Positions 7,518 through 17,704 are shown, counted from the stretch's first letter. The stretch is 64,000 nucleotides of DNA from Thermoplasmata archaeon (GCA_015063125.1 SUTB01000001.1:744001-808000); one strand, 5' to 3'. Made by a program: numbers and translations. The notes: generated from the sequence alone by a model not told the origin.

Positions 7518-9797
7518 ATGAGGGTAGACGAGCTTGAGGTCTGCGATAGGGTCGCCGAGGCCCTCATGGAGGCAGGCTTCGTCAATCTTCACCCTCCCCA
7601 GGCGCAGGCCATCCCCATAGCGCTGCAGGGACACAACCTTGTGGCTGCCATACCTACAGCGAGCGGAAAGTCGCTCATAGGATACATCCCCGCTCTGGAG
7701 ATGATGGTCCAGAAGGGGAAGAAGGTCCTCTACATCGTGCCGTTAAAAGCACTGGCTTCCGAGAAGAAGGAGGATTTCGACAAGTTCTCACATCTGGGCA
7801 TAAAAGCGCATATGAGCACCGGGGACCTGGATTCGGATGATAAGGGTCTAGAGGATGCCGACGTGATAGTCGCGACGTCCGAGAAGGCGGACTCGATGAT
7901 CCGCCATGGGAGCAAATGGATCGAGAGCGTCGGCCTTGTGATAGCTGATGAGATCCACATGATACACGACCCCGGAAGGGGACCTACGCTTGAGGTCGCG
8001 CTAACCAAGTTCATGAGGAGGAACAGGGACCTCCAGATCATCGCCCTGTCCGCCACGATGTCCAACGCTTTCGACCTTGCGGAATGGCTTCACGCCAAAC
8101 TGGTCGAGAGCGATTGGAGGCCCATCCCGCTTAAGGAAGGAGTCTACTACGACGGCATGATCAAGTTCGACGACAGGACGTCCAGGGAAGTGCCCTCAGA
8201 CGGAGAGGAGGTCTGGAGCCTTGTCAAGCAGGCCGTCCAGGACGGCGGCCAGAGCCTGGTGTTCGTCAACTCCAGGAGATCCACGGAAGCTCTGGCGGTC
8301 AAGTACTCCAAGAACATGAGCGTCCTGGCCGGAAGGACCCTGACCCCTCAGGAACTCTACGTCCTGGAAGGGGATTCCTCCGAATCCACCGCAACAGGAA
8401 GGAAGCTTTCATCCTGCGTGAAATGCGGTATCGCATTCCACAACGCTGGACTCACCTACAAGCAGAGGAAGTACGTCGAGGACAACTTCCGCAACGGGAC
8501 CATCAAATGCATAGTCGCGACGCCTACGCTGGCGGCGGGAATAAACCTCCCTGCCAGGAGGGTTATCGTCAGGGACACGTCACGTTACGAATCGAACTAC
8601 GGCAATTCCCCCATCTCGGTGATGGAGGTCAAGCAGATGTGCGGTCGTGCCGGAAGACCCGGCTACGATCCTTATGGTGAAGCGGTCCTGGTCGCCAAGA
8701 ATCAGGCCGACTTCGACCACCTCATGGAGGACTACGTCGACCACGACACCGAACGTCTGACATCCAAGCTCTTCAACGAGAAGGTCCTGAGAAGCCACGT
8801 GCTCGGATTGCTGGCCACAGGCGATGCGGACAGTCAGGAAGGAATCATAGACTTCCTCAAGGAGACGTTCTTCGGTACAGTCTCACAGCTCTTCGGCATC
8901 GAGGGCGTCGTGGACAGCATCGTCTTGTCCCTGATAGAGGAGGACATGGCCAGATCACACAACGAGGTCCTGAGGGCAACGTCCTTCGGAAAGCGTGTGT
9001 CCGACCTCTACATCGACCCTGCTTCAGCATCTATTCTCAGAGAGGCAGTCACGAACATCAATGACGACACGGAGAACATACAGATCCTCCTTGCTGCGGC
9101 CATGACTCCTGATGTCATCGGAATGTATCCGAAGAAATCCGACCTTGACAGGCTGAACGCCGTCTCGGATGAGATTTGGGACAAGATGCTGGTCGATCCC
9201 GATGACATCGAGGATTACGATCCCGAGTTCGTGAACAGCGACCTGAAGGTCGCTCTGCTGATCAACGATTGGATCGAGGAGATGGACGAGGACACCCTGA
9301 CCGAGACCATGGGCATCGGCCCCGGTGACATCAGGTCCAAGATCGATATGATGGATTGGATAATCTACGCCATGAGCGAGATCGCATACATGTTCAACCC
9401 CGATGCCATGAAGAAGATCCGTCCTCTGATGACCCGTGTGAGATACGGAGTTAAGGAGGAGCTCATCGAACTGGTCTCGTTCAGAGGTGTCGGAAGGAGC
9501 AGGGCGAGGGTCCTGTTCGACAAGGGCATCCGCACCAGATCGGATGTCGCTGCGATTAGCGAGGAGGAGCTCGCCGCGATACCTAGGATCGGTCCTGCGC
9601 TCGCTGCCAAGATGAAGGAGCAGGCCGGAGGCAAGACGTTCGTCGTCGAGAAGATGGCGCCTTCTGAAGAGGAAGCGATGCTCGATGAGATGGCTGCCGA
9701 ATTCGACATCCCGATGGATGACGAGAAACCTGTTGAAGAAGAGAAGAAAAAAGTGGAAGAGGATGGTCCTAAACAGACCAACCTCTTCGATTTCTGA
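7518..9797 (+). CDS. hel308: Hel308 (Hjm) family DNA helicase
   Basis: 759 residues. SF2 helicase motifs in order: Q-motif region LHPPQAQAIP, Walker A TASGKS, motif II DEIH, motif III SATM, motif IV-V region ATPTLAAGINLPA, and motif VI QMCGRAGRPG. A four-cysteine stretch does not occur. The C-terminal helix-hairpin-helix (VGRSRARVLFDKG, IPRIGPALAAKM) fits Hel308 domain 5. The ATG at 7518 gives MRVDEL, the usual Hel308 start; a GTG at 7509 overlapping the previous stop is an alternative. The last residues QTNLFDF form a PCNA-interacting (PIP) motif. The helicase acts at stalled replication forks. Confidence 0.93.
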   Translation: MRVDELEVCDRVAEALMEAGFVNLHPPQAQAIPIALQGHNLVAAIPTASGKSLIGYIPALEMMVQKGKKVLYIVPLKALASEKKEDFDKFSHLGIKAHMSTGDLDSDDKGLEDADVIVATSEKADSMIRHGSKWIESVGLVIADEIHMIHDPGRGPTLEVALTKFMRRNRDLQIIALSATMSNAFDLAEWLHAKLVESDWRPIPLKEGVYYDGMIKFDDRTSREVPSDGEEVWSLVKQAVQDGGQSLVFVNSRRSTEALAVKYSKNMSVLAGRTLTPQELYVLEGDSSESTATGRKLSSCVKCGIAFHNAGLTYKQRKYVEDNFRNGTIKCIVATPTLAAGINLPARRVIVRDTSRYESNYGNSPISVMEVKQMCGRAGRPGYDPYGEAVLVAKNQADFDHLMEDYVDHDTERLTSKLFNEKVLRSHVLGLLATGDADSQEGIIDFLKETFFGTVSQLFGIEGVVDSIVLSLIEEDMARSHNEVLRATSFGKRVSDLYIDPASASILREAVTNINDDTENIQILLAAAMTPDVIGMYPKKSDLDRLNAVSDEIWDKMLVDPDDIEDYDPEFVNSDLKVALLINDWIEEMDEDTLTETMGIGPGDIRSKIDMMDWIIYAMSEIAYMFNPDAMKKIRPLMTRVRYGVKEELIELVSFRGVGRSRARVLFDKGIRTRSDVAAISEEELAAIPRIGPALAAKMKEQAGGKTFVVEKMAPSEEEAMLDEMAAEFDIPMDDEKPVEEEKKKVEEDGPKQTNLFDF

Positions 9798-9799
9798 AA

Positions 9800-11017
9800 T
9801 CAGTTGGAGAGGATCCTCTCGACGTCTGCGACCGAGTTTCCACACTTGATCGGAGGTGCGCAGTTGTCGATGATCGCGTTGGGGTCCTTCAGTCCGTTTC
9901 CGGTACAGATGCACACGACCCTCTCATCCTTGTCGGCCACACCGAGCTCGATGAGCTTCTTGAGTCCGGCCACAGAGGCCGCGGATGCGGGCTCGACGCA
10001 GACTCCCTCCTTCCTTCCGAGGAGCTGCTGTGCCGCGATTATCTCCTCGTCGGTGACTGTGGTGCAGTAACCGCCTGTGGAGTACATCGCCTTGAGTGCC
10101 TTCCTTCCGCTGACGGGGTTACCGATCCTGATGGCGGTCGCGATGGTCTCGGGGTTGTGCTCGGGCTCGAAGTTGTCGTTCTTTGCCGCGAACGCCCTTG
10201 CGACGGGTGCGGATCCGGCTGCCTGGATTCCGGTGAGCATGGGGATCTTGTCGATCCATCCGACCTCCTTCAGCTCCATGCATGCCTTGTAGACGGCCCA
10301 GATGTTGGCAGCGTTGCCGACGGGCAGGATGATCCTGTCGGGGATATCATAGGACAGCTGATCCATGATCTCGAAGAGGACTGACTTCTGTCCCTCGGGG
10401 CGGTAGGGGTTGATGGAATTGAGCAGGTACAGCTTCCTCTCGTCGGCCATCTTCCTGGCCAGTGCGAGGGCGTCGTCGAAGTTGCCGTCGATCGCCAGGA
10501 CCTTGGCTCCGAAGAACAGGGCCTGTGCGAGCTTTCCCATGGCGACGTTTCCGTCAGGGAGGAACACGGCGCACTTCATCCCTGCCTTTGCGGCATAAGC
10601 CGCCAATGCAGCGGAGGTGTTTCCGGTGGATGCGCATCCTACTGTGGTCGCTCCGAGCTCCTTCGCGTGGGAGACTCCGATGGTCATTCCCCTGTCCTTG
10701 AAGGATCCGGTGGGGTTGAGTCCCTCGAACTTCACGAAGGCGTTCTTGCATCCGATGGCCTCTCCGAGGGCCTTGGTGGGGTACAGAGGGGTTCCGCCTT
10801 CCTGGATGGAGACCTTGTTCTTGGGGTCCACGGGCATGAACGGGTGGTACCTCCAGACTCCGATGGGCTCCTTGCGGAGGTCCACCGGCTTCATCTCCTT
10901 GACTTTCTCCAGATCCATCTTGACGGTCAGGAGACCGCCGCATTTGGGACAGGTGTTGACGAACGGGTCGTCGACCTCTGCTCCGCAATCCCAACAGATT
11001 ACTTTGTGTGCTGCCAT
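9800..11017 (-). CDS. thrC: Threonine synthase
   Basis: 405 residues. An N-terminal zinc-ribbon (CWDCGAEVDDPFVNTCPKCGG) precedes the fold-type II PLP domain. The PLP lysine is in NPTGSFKDRG, and the substrate/phosphate loop is STGNTSAALAAYA. The reaction is O-phosphohomoserine to threonine. The ATG at 11017 has an AGGAGG Shine-Dalgarno and lies one base from the thrB stop, so thrB-thrC form an operon for the last two steps of threonine synthesis. The gene is convergent with hel308, two bases apart. Confidence 0.96.
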   Translation of the reverse strand: MAAHKVICWDCGAEVDDPFVNTCPKCGGLLTVKMDLEKVKEMKPVDLRKEPIGVWRYHPFMPVDPKNKVSIQEGGTPLYPTKALGEAIGCKNAFVKFEGLNPTGSFKDRGMTIGVSHAKELGATTVGCASTGNTSAALAAYAAKAGMKCAVFLPDGNVAMGKLAQALFFGAKVLAIDGNFDDALALARKMADERKLYLLNSINPYRPEGQKSVLFEIMDQLSYDIPDRIILPVGNAANIWAVYKACMELKEVGWIDKIPMLTGIQAAGSAPVARAFAAKNDNFEPEHNPETIATAIRIGNPVSGRKALKAMYSTGGYCTTVTDEEIIAAQQLLGRKEGVCVEPASAASVAGLKKLIELGVADKDERVVCICTGNGLKDPNAIIDNCAPPIKCGNSVADVERILSN

Positions 11018-11018
11018 T

Positions 11019-11951
11019 TCAAATCCTCCTGCATCCGGTACCGCAGTTCGTGATCCAGGTATCGCAGGCCATACCGTTGTCGGAATAGACCTTGCGGACG
11101 GCATCGGCTATCGCCTTGCCGTCGTTGTTGTCCTTGTTGAAGAGTGATAGAATGCACGGTCCCGATCCGCTTATGCAGGATGAGATCGCGCCGTTGGCCT
11201 TAGCGGCCTCCTCGGCCTCTCTGATGTGAGGTACGAGCTTCTGCCTCGAAGGTTCGATGACCGCGTCGGCTATGGACCTTCCTATGAGGTCGATATTGCC
11301 GGACATCATCGCATAGACGAGAGATGACGAGTGTCCGATGTGGAAGACCATGTCCCTCAGCGACACCTCCTTGGGAAGCACCGCCCTCGCATCCTTCGTG
11401 GGGACCATGACATCCGGTAGGGCCGCTACGATCCCGAGGTTCTCAGGAGCCTTGACGGACATGACGTCCAGGGGCTGGTTGGACCTTATGATGGTGAATC
11501 CTCCAAGGATGCATGGTGCAACGTTGTCGGCGTGGAATCCTCCGGAAGTCACACCCTCGGCGGTGGCCGCCGCAACGATGACATCGTTCATGGAGAGCTT
11601 CTCTCCGGTGAGGACGTATCCGAGGTATGCTCCGCCGGAAGCGGACGCACCCGACGAGCCCATGCCGCTGCATGGTCTGATGCCCTTGGTGATCTTTATG
11701 TCGATGCCGAAGTCCGCTCCGGCCATCTCCAGGACCTTCTTGGCCGCAATGCTGACGGAGTTCCTCTCTGGATCCAGGGGGATGCTGGAAGCTCCGGGTC
11801 CGCTGACCTCTACGATCCTGATCCCGGATTCGGTCCTCCTTCCCTCGATTATATCGCATGGACTCTCGAATGCCATTCCGAAGGTATCGAAACCGGCTCC
11901 GATGTTAGCAGACGTCGCAGGTGCCGATATCTTGACCCATTCATCGCTCAT
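11019..11951 (-). CDS. thrB: Homoserine kinase (GHMP family)
   Basis: 310 residues. GHMP kinase motifs are the N-terminal ISAPATSANIGAGFDTFG, the phosphate-binding loop PCSGMGSSGASA, and the C-terminal SGSGPCILSL. The enzyme phosphorylates homoserine and hands the product to ThrC, encoded directly downstream. Length is normal. No upstream partner is in the operon; the next gene upstream (12051-12404) is on the same strand but about 100 bases away. Confidence 0.95.
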   Translation of the reverse strand: MSDEWVKISAPATSANIGAGFDTFGMAFESPCDIIEGRRTESGIRIVEVSGPGASSIPLDPERNSVSIAAKKVLEMAGADFGIDIKITKGIRPCSGMGSSGASASGGAYLGYVLTGEKLSMNDVIVAAATAEGVTSGGFHADNVAPCILGGFTIIRSNQPLDVMSVKAPENLGIVAALPDVMVPTKDARAVLPKEVSLRDMVFHIGHSSSLVYAMMSGNIDLIGRSIADAVIEPSRQKLVPHIREAEEAAKANGAISSCISGSGPCILSLFNKDNNDGKAIADAVRKVYSDNGMACDTWITNCGTGCRRI

Positions 11952-12050
11952 TGAAAGCTCACTGTCCGCTGGTATCCTGTCGTCATAGATAAAACATCAC
12001 GCACGCGTATGTCCGCCGTTATCCCGACTCCCGATTACGGCGAACTGATA

Positions 12051-12404
12051 TCACTTTGCATAGGATGCGTATCTGGTATGGCCCATGATCGGCTTAATCA
12101 GCTCCTTCGTCTCCGCATCGGTGGTATCGAGTGTGCCGTTCATTATGGAATCGGAGAGGATGAGCGCGTACGTCAGATTGGATCCCCTGGCGGTGAGGGA
12201 GTACATCCTGCATGCCCTTCCCGTCTCCCTGTACATCACATTGAGGATTCCGTTGTCGACTAGCATGTCCATCCGGGGGATGATGGTGTTGTATTTGCCG
12301 AGATCCGAGAGATCGTCTATCTTGACCTGCCCCCGGACCAGGATCCTCCTGAGTATCGGATAGATATAAGTGGAATCGAAGGCACTGATCGGTCTCTTTG
12401 ACAT
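12051..12404 (-). CDS. Winged-helix DNA-binding protein
   Basis: 117 residues. It has a winged-helix pattern: IYPILRRILVRGQVKIDDLSDL, a recognition region YNTIIPRMDMLVDNGIL, then a wing (VMYRETGRACRMYSLTARG). It resembles archaeal small transcription factors that control one or a few operons. A TATA-like element (RC AATATACC, near 12422) lies at leaderless distance. It is divergent from a second winged-helix gene at 12546, so the shared 141-base intergenic region may be controlled by either. The ligand is unknown. Confidence 0.65.
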   Translation of the reverse strand: MSKRPISAFDSTYIYPILRRILVRGQVKIDDLSDLGKYNTIIPRMDMLVDNGILNVMYRETGRACRMYSLTARGSNLTYALILSDSIMNGTLDTTDAETKELIKPIMGHTRYASYAK

Positions 12405-12486
12405 ACATTTATCAGAGGTATATTGATTAATCTAATATTCTTGACTAAAAATAAAGTACTTTCATTTAAGGGAATTAATTTATACC

Positions 12487-12505
12487 GTTTCACACATTGT
12501 GAAAC
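12487..12505. promoter_or_regulatory. Perfect inverted repeat next to TATA box, candidate operator
   Basis: GTTTCACA (12487-12494), spacer CAT, TGTGAAAC (12498-12505). It begins right after a TATA-like TTTATACC (about 12479-12486) that serves the winged-helix gene starting at 12546. An operator here would block the transcription start, so autoregulation is a reasonable guess. Confidence 0.55.
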
Positions 12506-12545
12506 ATCAAAATGATATCGTTTTACTGTTGTCGAAGTGAGGAGC

Positions 12546-12980
12546 ATGTCTGAAAACGAAGGACTTGGAACAGGCAATCAGAGGCTCACTATACAGTTCG
12601 GGAAGGCGGTCGACGGCCGCACGAACGTCTGGAATCAGCCCATACCTTACGAGGACCTCCCCGACGAGGTGAAGAGGTACCTTCTGGACAAGAAGGCGAG
12701 GCCGGAACCCAAGAACACCCTGGAGAAACTAGAGGGCAAGCATGTCATGAGCATGATCCTATTCATCGATTCCATGTCCCCCGTCGTCAAATCCGACATC
12801 TACAACAGCATATCCCGTTCCGCCAACGTCGTCTCCAAGCTGGATGACCTCCGGGACATGGGATTGATAGAGATGTATCATACCGGCAGGACCAACATGA
12901 GCGTCATCGTCATAACCGACAAGGGCAAGAGGGTGGCCTCGATCATCCGCCAGATGATCGACACCATCGATTCTGAATGA
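12546..12980 (+). CDS. Winged-helix regulator, paralogue A flanking the giant surface protein
   Basis: 144 residues. The N-terminal 50 residues include QPIPYEDLPDEVKRYLLDKK, a segment conserved in the paralogue at 17705 (NPIPLEDLPPEIQKFLNNKK). The C-terminal part is a winged helix: HVMSMILFIDSMSPVVKSDIY, then VVSKLDDLRDMGLIEMY and the wing NMSVIVITDKGK. The ATG at 12546 has a GAGGAG Shine-Dalgarno; a GTG at 12537 is less likely. The next gene downstream, 300 bases on, is the 1408-residue surface protein. The pairing suggests local control of surface antigen expression (inference). Confidence 0.7.
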   Translation: MSENEGLGTGNQRLTIQFGKAVDGRTNVWNQPIPYEDLPDEVKRYLLDKKARPEPKNTLEKLEGKHVMSMILFIDSMSPVVKSDIYNSISRSANVVSKLDDLRDMGLIEMYHTGRTNMSVIVITDKGKRVASIIRQMIDTIDSE

Positions 12981-13280
12981 AACCTTAGAAAATGTGCACC
13001 CGATTGCATGCAATAGGGTAGTACTGCTTTGTGACTATTTGCTTTGGATTCCTTGACTTCTTAATATTCTCCTCAGATTGTGTTGATTCGACCTTATCTT
13101 TCGAATCGAGGGAAATTAGGGGCCTGAGATGAGAAGCTAGGTCGAACGGTAAAAGGCCCGCACGGACCCGTATTGGGTTGGGATCCGTGTAGGACTGACC
13201 GAGGATTTTCGACATCGATCCATCGTCAGATGGAGACCCGATTCAGTGGCCGAGTAGCCGTTGAAAAGGAGAAATGAATA
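12981..13280 (+). other. Long structured leader upstream of the giant surface protein
   Basis: 300 bases without a credible gene. The part from 13110 to 13255 is GC-richer and foldable: GGGCCT (13120-13125) pairs with AGGCCC (13154-13159), CACGGA (13161-13166) with TCCGTG (13184-13189), and CCATC (13220-13224) with GATGG (13229-13233). The structures precede a Shine-Dalgarno (AAAGGAG) and the ATG at 13281. Most operon-leading genes in this window appear leaderless, so a 150-base or longer leader is unusual here. It may be a 5' UTR element or a separate small RNA. Confidence 0.45.
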
Positions 13281-16200
13281 ATGAATACAAAAGGAACAAA
13301 ATTCCTGGCAGTACTGGCTGTATTGGCTATGGCATTCGCTGCATTCGCGGTCGTCGCACCTGCGGAGACAGATGATGCAGTTGCCGATTTAACAGTCGAC
13401 ATCGATGGTACAAAAGTCATCAAGTACACATCGGGAGCACTGACTGCTGGAAAATACTACTATTTCGGCGAGGATGCGACAGATGTCGTCTTGCCTGCTG
13501 AGGGAAGCACTGTGCCTCCTGTCGTAGCACTGATCTTGAACGGTGCAACAGTTACCTTCAAGGCATCGGCCACAACAGCAACCGGCAACGTAGATGTCTT
13601 CACATTTGCAGTAGATTCAGCCACATCGACCACAATCACACTCACCGGAGATTCTGCTACCAAATTTTCTGGTGAAACCTTCTGGGATTCTGGTGTGAAA
13701 GATCTTGCATACACAGCTTGGGATGCAGCATCAAAGAAATCTCAGTTCGATGTTGGAGTGAATGCAGCCGATGCGTCCACAACCTTTGGATTGGCTGCAG
13801 TTGGCGGGGCAATTGCACTTGCATCTGGAAACGACATGGATCTTTATGCTGCATCATACACGATCAGCGGATCATTCGGTACTGTGACCAACTATGCAGC
13901 AACAACCGCATTGACACTTACCAACTTCACCGCAACGCTGAAGGCAGATTCTGCCTCCACCAACGTACTGAAGCTGACTAAGTTCTCGGGAAAGATTTCG
14001 ATTAATACCGGAGTTGCAACTATCGAAGAGTGGGACTCTGGAGATGTCGAGGTCATGACTGCAGCAACCGGCAAAGATGTGGTCCTGAGATCTAACATTC
14101 CGACAGGATCCTCACTCTACGTGAATGCTGGACAGTTCATTAAGACCGCAGATTCCGACATATACGATGGAACTGCGACACCGGCATCCAAATTCACCAA
14201 CAACGGAACAATCAGCATCAAACAGACTAAGACATCTGCAGGTGTGACCGCGGTGGGTACCTTTACTCTTGCAATCACCATGGAGAATAACGGGGTCATT
14301 AGCAACCTCGGAGTGTTCAGTTACGACAACAACGCAATAACGAACACGAGCACAGGTAAGATCACTACTGGCGAGTCTGCTGCTACTGCAACTACTATAG
14401 CCGTCACTTGGAATGGAGAAGGAGATGTCACCAACAACGGTACATTCACATTCAAAGAGACCACAAAGGAATCCGGTGTGAAATTCACTTCTGACAGTAC
14501 CGGAGACGTGAGGAACCAGGTAGCATCCAACAAGGATGTCAGCGGAGCACTCACATCCGACACATACGGATGGAGCCAGAGCGCAACCATTATTGCAAGC
14601 TCCACTCTGACAGGCAAACTCACCCTGGACGGTCTCCTTATCATCAATGAGGGAGTCACACTGACCATCAGCAGTGATGGAGAGATCGAACTCGCTAGCC
14701 CCCAGTCTGTAATCATCAACAATGGTAACATTGTGATTCAGAACAACAAGGGAATCGACAACCTGAAGGGATTCGTGTACAACTACGGTAAAATGACCCT
14801 TAACGATCCCAGCATAGAGCTGACTTATGAGGCACCCACACTCAATGTCGGAGCATTCATGAAGAACTACGGCACAATCACCAACAGCGTCGGTTATGTC
14901 GTAATCGGAGCGACTGGTTCATTCATGAACCAGTCTGGAGCTACCTTCATTACAAACTCCTACCTCTATCTTGCTAATGGTGCACTCGTCTCCAACGCAG
15001 GAAAGATTCAGATTGACGGTATTGTAAAAGCTATCACCGCCGACAAGGAAATCGCTCTGACTGACAAGAACGCCACAGTTCAGATCATAGGACTGGTTCT
15101 TCCTGACAAGGGACTGATTATCACCAACGAGACCGGTGTCGAAGATGCCGTCGGAAGTATCGTTCTGGCATCAACATATACAGCCGATCCCGCACACACA
15201 GATCTGATTACAGGACTTAACATCGCAACCTACGACAGCGGAAAGGCTCTGATCGTCTCAGGAAACGTCTCGCTCTACAGCGATACCTACGGTCAGACTG
15301 TCTCCGATAGTTACACTATCACTCTCAATGGTGACACCGCCTACATCGGTGACCTAACCCTTCAGGAGAAGGTTCTCCTCGGTGGAGAGGACAAGACTTT
15401 CAAGGTCGTAGGAACACTCGTTGCTGTCAACCCCGGTTCCGCTGAGATTAAGAACATGGGTACTGCTGGAGTCATCACAGTCGACGGAAAGATCATAACG
15501 AACATCTCGCCTCTCTCCGGATATAAGAAGCTCAACGCAGCCATGTATCAGACGATCAGCGAGAGCTTCGTCAAGACCTACTACTACACCACACTGCCTA
15601 AGGCAGTTGCCGAGGCATCCGAACTCGGACTCGCCGAAGTCACCACATACGGAGATCTGGAGGTCAAATCCGACCTTACAATCCCCGCACCCTTGATTGT
15701 TAAGAACCAGGGAAAAATCACCATCAAAGATGGAGCGGATGTCATCGTCGCTGATGGCGCTGAGCTCAACAACGGTGGAGCCATTTATGTCAACGGTTCC
15801 CTGTACGCATACGACATTGAGGACATCACTGGTCTTACAACAGCAGCTGCTATCGTCAGCGACGTCAAGGTCGTTGGAGTAAGCGATGTGCTCTACACCA
15901 ACCTGTATGATGCGCTCGATGCCGCAAGTGCCGGAGATGTTGTCGTCATCACCAAAGAGGGCGAAGTGAAACTTACCAAAGACACTACCATCCCCCTCGG
16001 AGTGACTCTCGACACCAACGAGAAGGCCCTCAACACCGACGGTAAGAAACTGATCAACAATGGTACGCTTGTACTGTATGCAGCAGGCTCATTCTCCGAT
16101 TACGAAGACATAACCCTGAATGGATACATCGTCAGCGATGATCAGAGAACATACAACACAACCCGCCTCACCGGAGCATACTTCTCCACTGAGGTCAACA

Positions 16201-17507
16201 ACGTTGACAGATACTACATCGCAGGCATCAAGAACCTGGGAGACATCACCGCTGCCGGAGTAACCGACATTGCGGTATACGGAGACATCAGCACCCCCTC
16301 GATCACATTCGCTGGTGCAGATGAAGCAGCTACAGTCACCTTCTACGATGATGTAGATGTGACTACTATTACTGCTTCCAAGGCAAAGATCGTGTTCTCC
16401 GCCGGTACCGTTGTCAAGGCAACCGTTACCGATGGAGCCAACTCTGTTGCACTTAACGGAGATGTCCCCTCTAGCAAGACTCTTACTGTTACCCTTGGCG
16501 ATAAGTTCAAGGTCGGAGGAGACTTCGATGCAGTCACAACAGCAGCCTCCAAGTTCACCTTCACCCTGTCCGGAACATCCACAGTTGATGCTCTGAACGT
16601 CTACAGCCTGAAGGTTGGTGGAAGCGCAATAACGGCTGGAAACGTTGCAATCACCAAGGACCTTGTTGTCACTGGAGACTTCACAGTCGCAGACAAGAAG
16701 ACCCTGACTGCCAAGAACGCAATGGTCACCGGATCACTTGACGTCGACGGCAGCGCTACGATCACTAACGTGACCGTTGGATCCACATCCAACGCTGTCA
16801 AGGCAGCTGCGGATGTTGGTGGAAAGGTCACTGCTACAGTAATCGTACTATATGCAGGCAACAACGTAGATGACGAGATCATCGAGGGTATGAAGTACAC
16901 CGAGTTCTTCGTTGACGGAAAACTCTGGTTTACCGTTTACAGCAACGGAGAAGTAGAGCTCAACAACCTCGTAGTCCCCGTGACCAATGCAATCGCCGTT
17001 GCAGATGAGTATGACGGCCTTACCGTCGGTGAGAACGGAAAACTCTCTGGAAAACTTACCCCTGGTGAGAAAGCATCGTACAACCTCGCTGTGGATTACG
17101 AGATCTACAACATCACCATCATAACCGATGCCGGAATCAAGGCAGTCTACATCGATGGAAAGGTCATGGCCTCTCCCGCTTCCGGAACCAACAACTTCGA
17201 GCTCGAGGGACTCAAAGCAGGAACCTACAAGGTCACCTACACCCTGATCAACGGATACGAGGGATCCGCACAGCTCTACACCGCTGACGGAACCATCCTC
17301 AAGGACAACTCGTTCGTTCTCTCCGGAACCTCAGCCGCTGACCAGAACATCATCCTCCAGCTCCTCGGAACTGAGAAGGAAACCCCTGCAGAGCCTACCC
17401 CTGTCGAGCAGAACGAGTGGACCATCACCACCATCCTGCTTGTCATCCTCGTGATCCTGATCGCCATCATGGCAGTCATCGTCGCGCTGAGACTCAACAG
17501 GAGCTGA
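13281..17507 (+). CDS. Giant cell-surface protein with signal peptide and C-terminal anchor
   Basis: 1408 residues. The N-terminal signal peptide (KFLAVLAVLAMAFAAFAVVAPA) is followed by about 1330 extracellular residues rich in Thr, Ser, Asn, Gly and Val, with recurring short strands of the type NNGTI/NNGNI/KNQGKITI, as expected for a parallel beta-helix. A proline-rich stalk (ETPAEPTPVEQ) leads to one membrane helix (about residues 1378-1402) and a short basic tail (LRLNRS). No catalytic motif is visible. Very few cysteines occur. Likely an adhesin or S-layer-associated protein; such proteins are abundant in gut Methanomassiliicoccales. A Shine-Dalgarno and a strong terminator frame it. Confidence 0.8.
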   Translation: MNTKGTKFLAVLAVLAMAFAAFAVVAPAETDDAVADLTVDIDGTKVIKYTSGALTAGKYYYFGEDATDVVLPAEGSTVPPVVALILNGATVTFKASATTATGNVDVFTFAVDSATSTTITLTGDSATKFSGETFWDSGVKDLAYTAWDAASKKSQFDVGVNAADASTTFGLAAVGGAIALASGNDMDLYAASYTISGSFGTVTNYAATTALTLTNFTATLKADSASTNVLKLTKFSGKISINTGVATIEEWDSGDVEVMTAATGKDVVLRSNIPTGSSLYVNAGQFIKTADSDIYDGTATPASKFTNNGTISIKQTKTSAGVTAVGTFTLAITMENNGVISNLGVFSYDNNAITNTSTGKITTGESAATATTIAVTWNGEGDVTNNGTFTFKETTKESGVKFTSDSTGDVRNQVASNKDVSGALTSDTYGWSQSATIIASSTLTGKLTLDGLLIINEGVTLTISSDGEIELASPQSVIINNGNIVIQNNKGIDNLKGFVYNYGKMTLNDPSIELTYEAPTLNVGAFMKNYGTITNSVGYVVIGATGSFMNQSGATFITNSYLYLANGALVSNAGKIQIDGIVKAITADKEIALTDKNATVQIIGLVLPDKGLIITNETGVEDAVGSIVLASTYTADPAHTDLITGLNIATYDSGKALIVSGNVSLYSDTYGQTVSDSYTITLNGDTAYIGDLTLQEKVLLGGEDKTFKVVGTLVAVNPGSAEIKNMGTAGVITVDGKIITNISPLSGYKKLNAAMYQTISESFVKTYYYTTLPKAVAEASELGLAEVTTYGDLEVKSDLTIPAPLIVKNQGKITIKDGADVIVADGAELNNGGAIYVNGSLYAYDIEDITGLTTAAAIVSDVKVVGVSDVLYTNLYDALDAASAGDVVVITKEGEVKLTKDTTIPLGVTLDTNEKALNTDGKKLINNGTLVLYAAGSFSDYEDITLNGYIVSDDQRTYNTTRLTGAYFSTEVNNVDRYYIAGIKNLGDITAAGVTDIAVYGDISTPSITFAGADEAATVTFYDDVDVTTITASKAKIVFSAGTVVKATVTDGANSVALNGDVPSSKTLTVTLGDKFKVGGDFDAVTTAASKFTFTLSGTSTVDALNVYSLKVGGSAITAGNVAITKDLVVTGDFTVADKKTLTAKNAMVTGSLDVDGSATITNVTVGSTSNAVKAAADVGGKVTATVIVLYAGNNVDDEIIEGMKYTEFFVDGKLWFTVYSNGEVELNNLVVPVTNAIAVADEYDGLTVGENGKLSGKLTPGEKASYNLAVDYEIYNITIITDAGIKAVYIDGKVMASPASGTNNFELEGLKAGTYKVTYTLINGYEGSAQLYTADGTILKDNSFVLSGTSAADQNIILQLLGTEKETPAEPTPVEQNEWTITTILLVILVILIAIMAVIVALRLNRS

Positions 17508-17557
17508 AGGTAAAACGATCAACGGATGAACGAACACCAAAAACCATAAGACAAACT

Positions 17558-17594
17558 GGATCCCCTCTGGGGATCCTCCCTTATCTTTTTCTCT
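17558..17594 (+). terminator. Hairpin terminator after the giant surface gene
   Basis: GGATCCCC (17558-17565), loop TCT, GGGGATCC (17569-17576), followed by a T-rich tract through 17594. Confidence 0.75.
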
Positions 17595-17704
17595 CTTGAT
17601 TTCGAAACCGATTCAAATCTATCATCGTTCCACTACATAAAATGTGTTTATCGAAATTGGTGTACAAGACATGTTTATTAAATGTAGATTGTGTATTACG
17701 AAGC

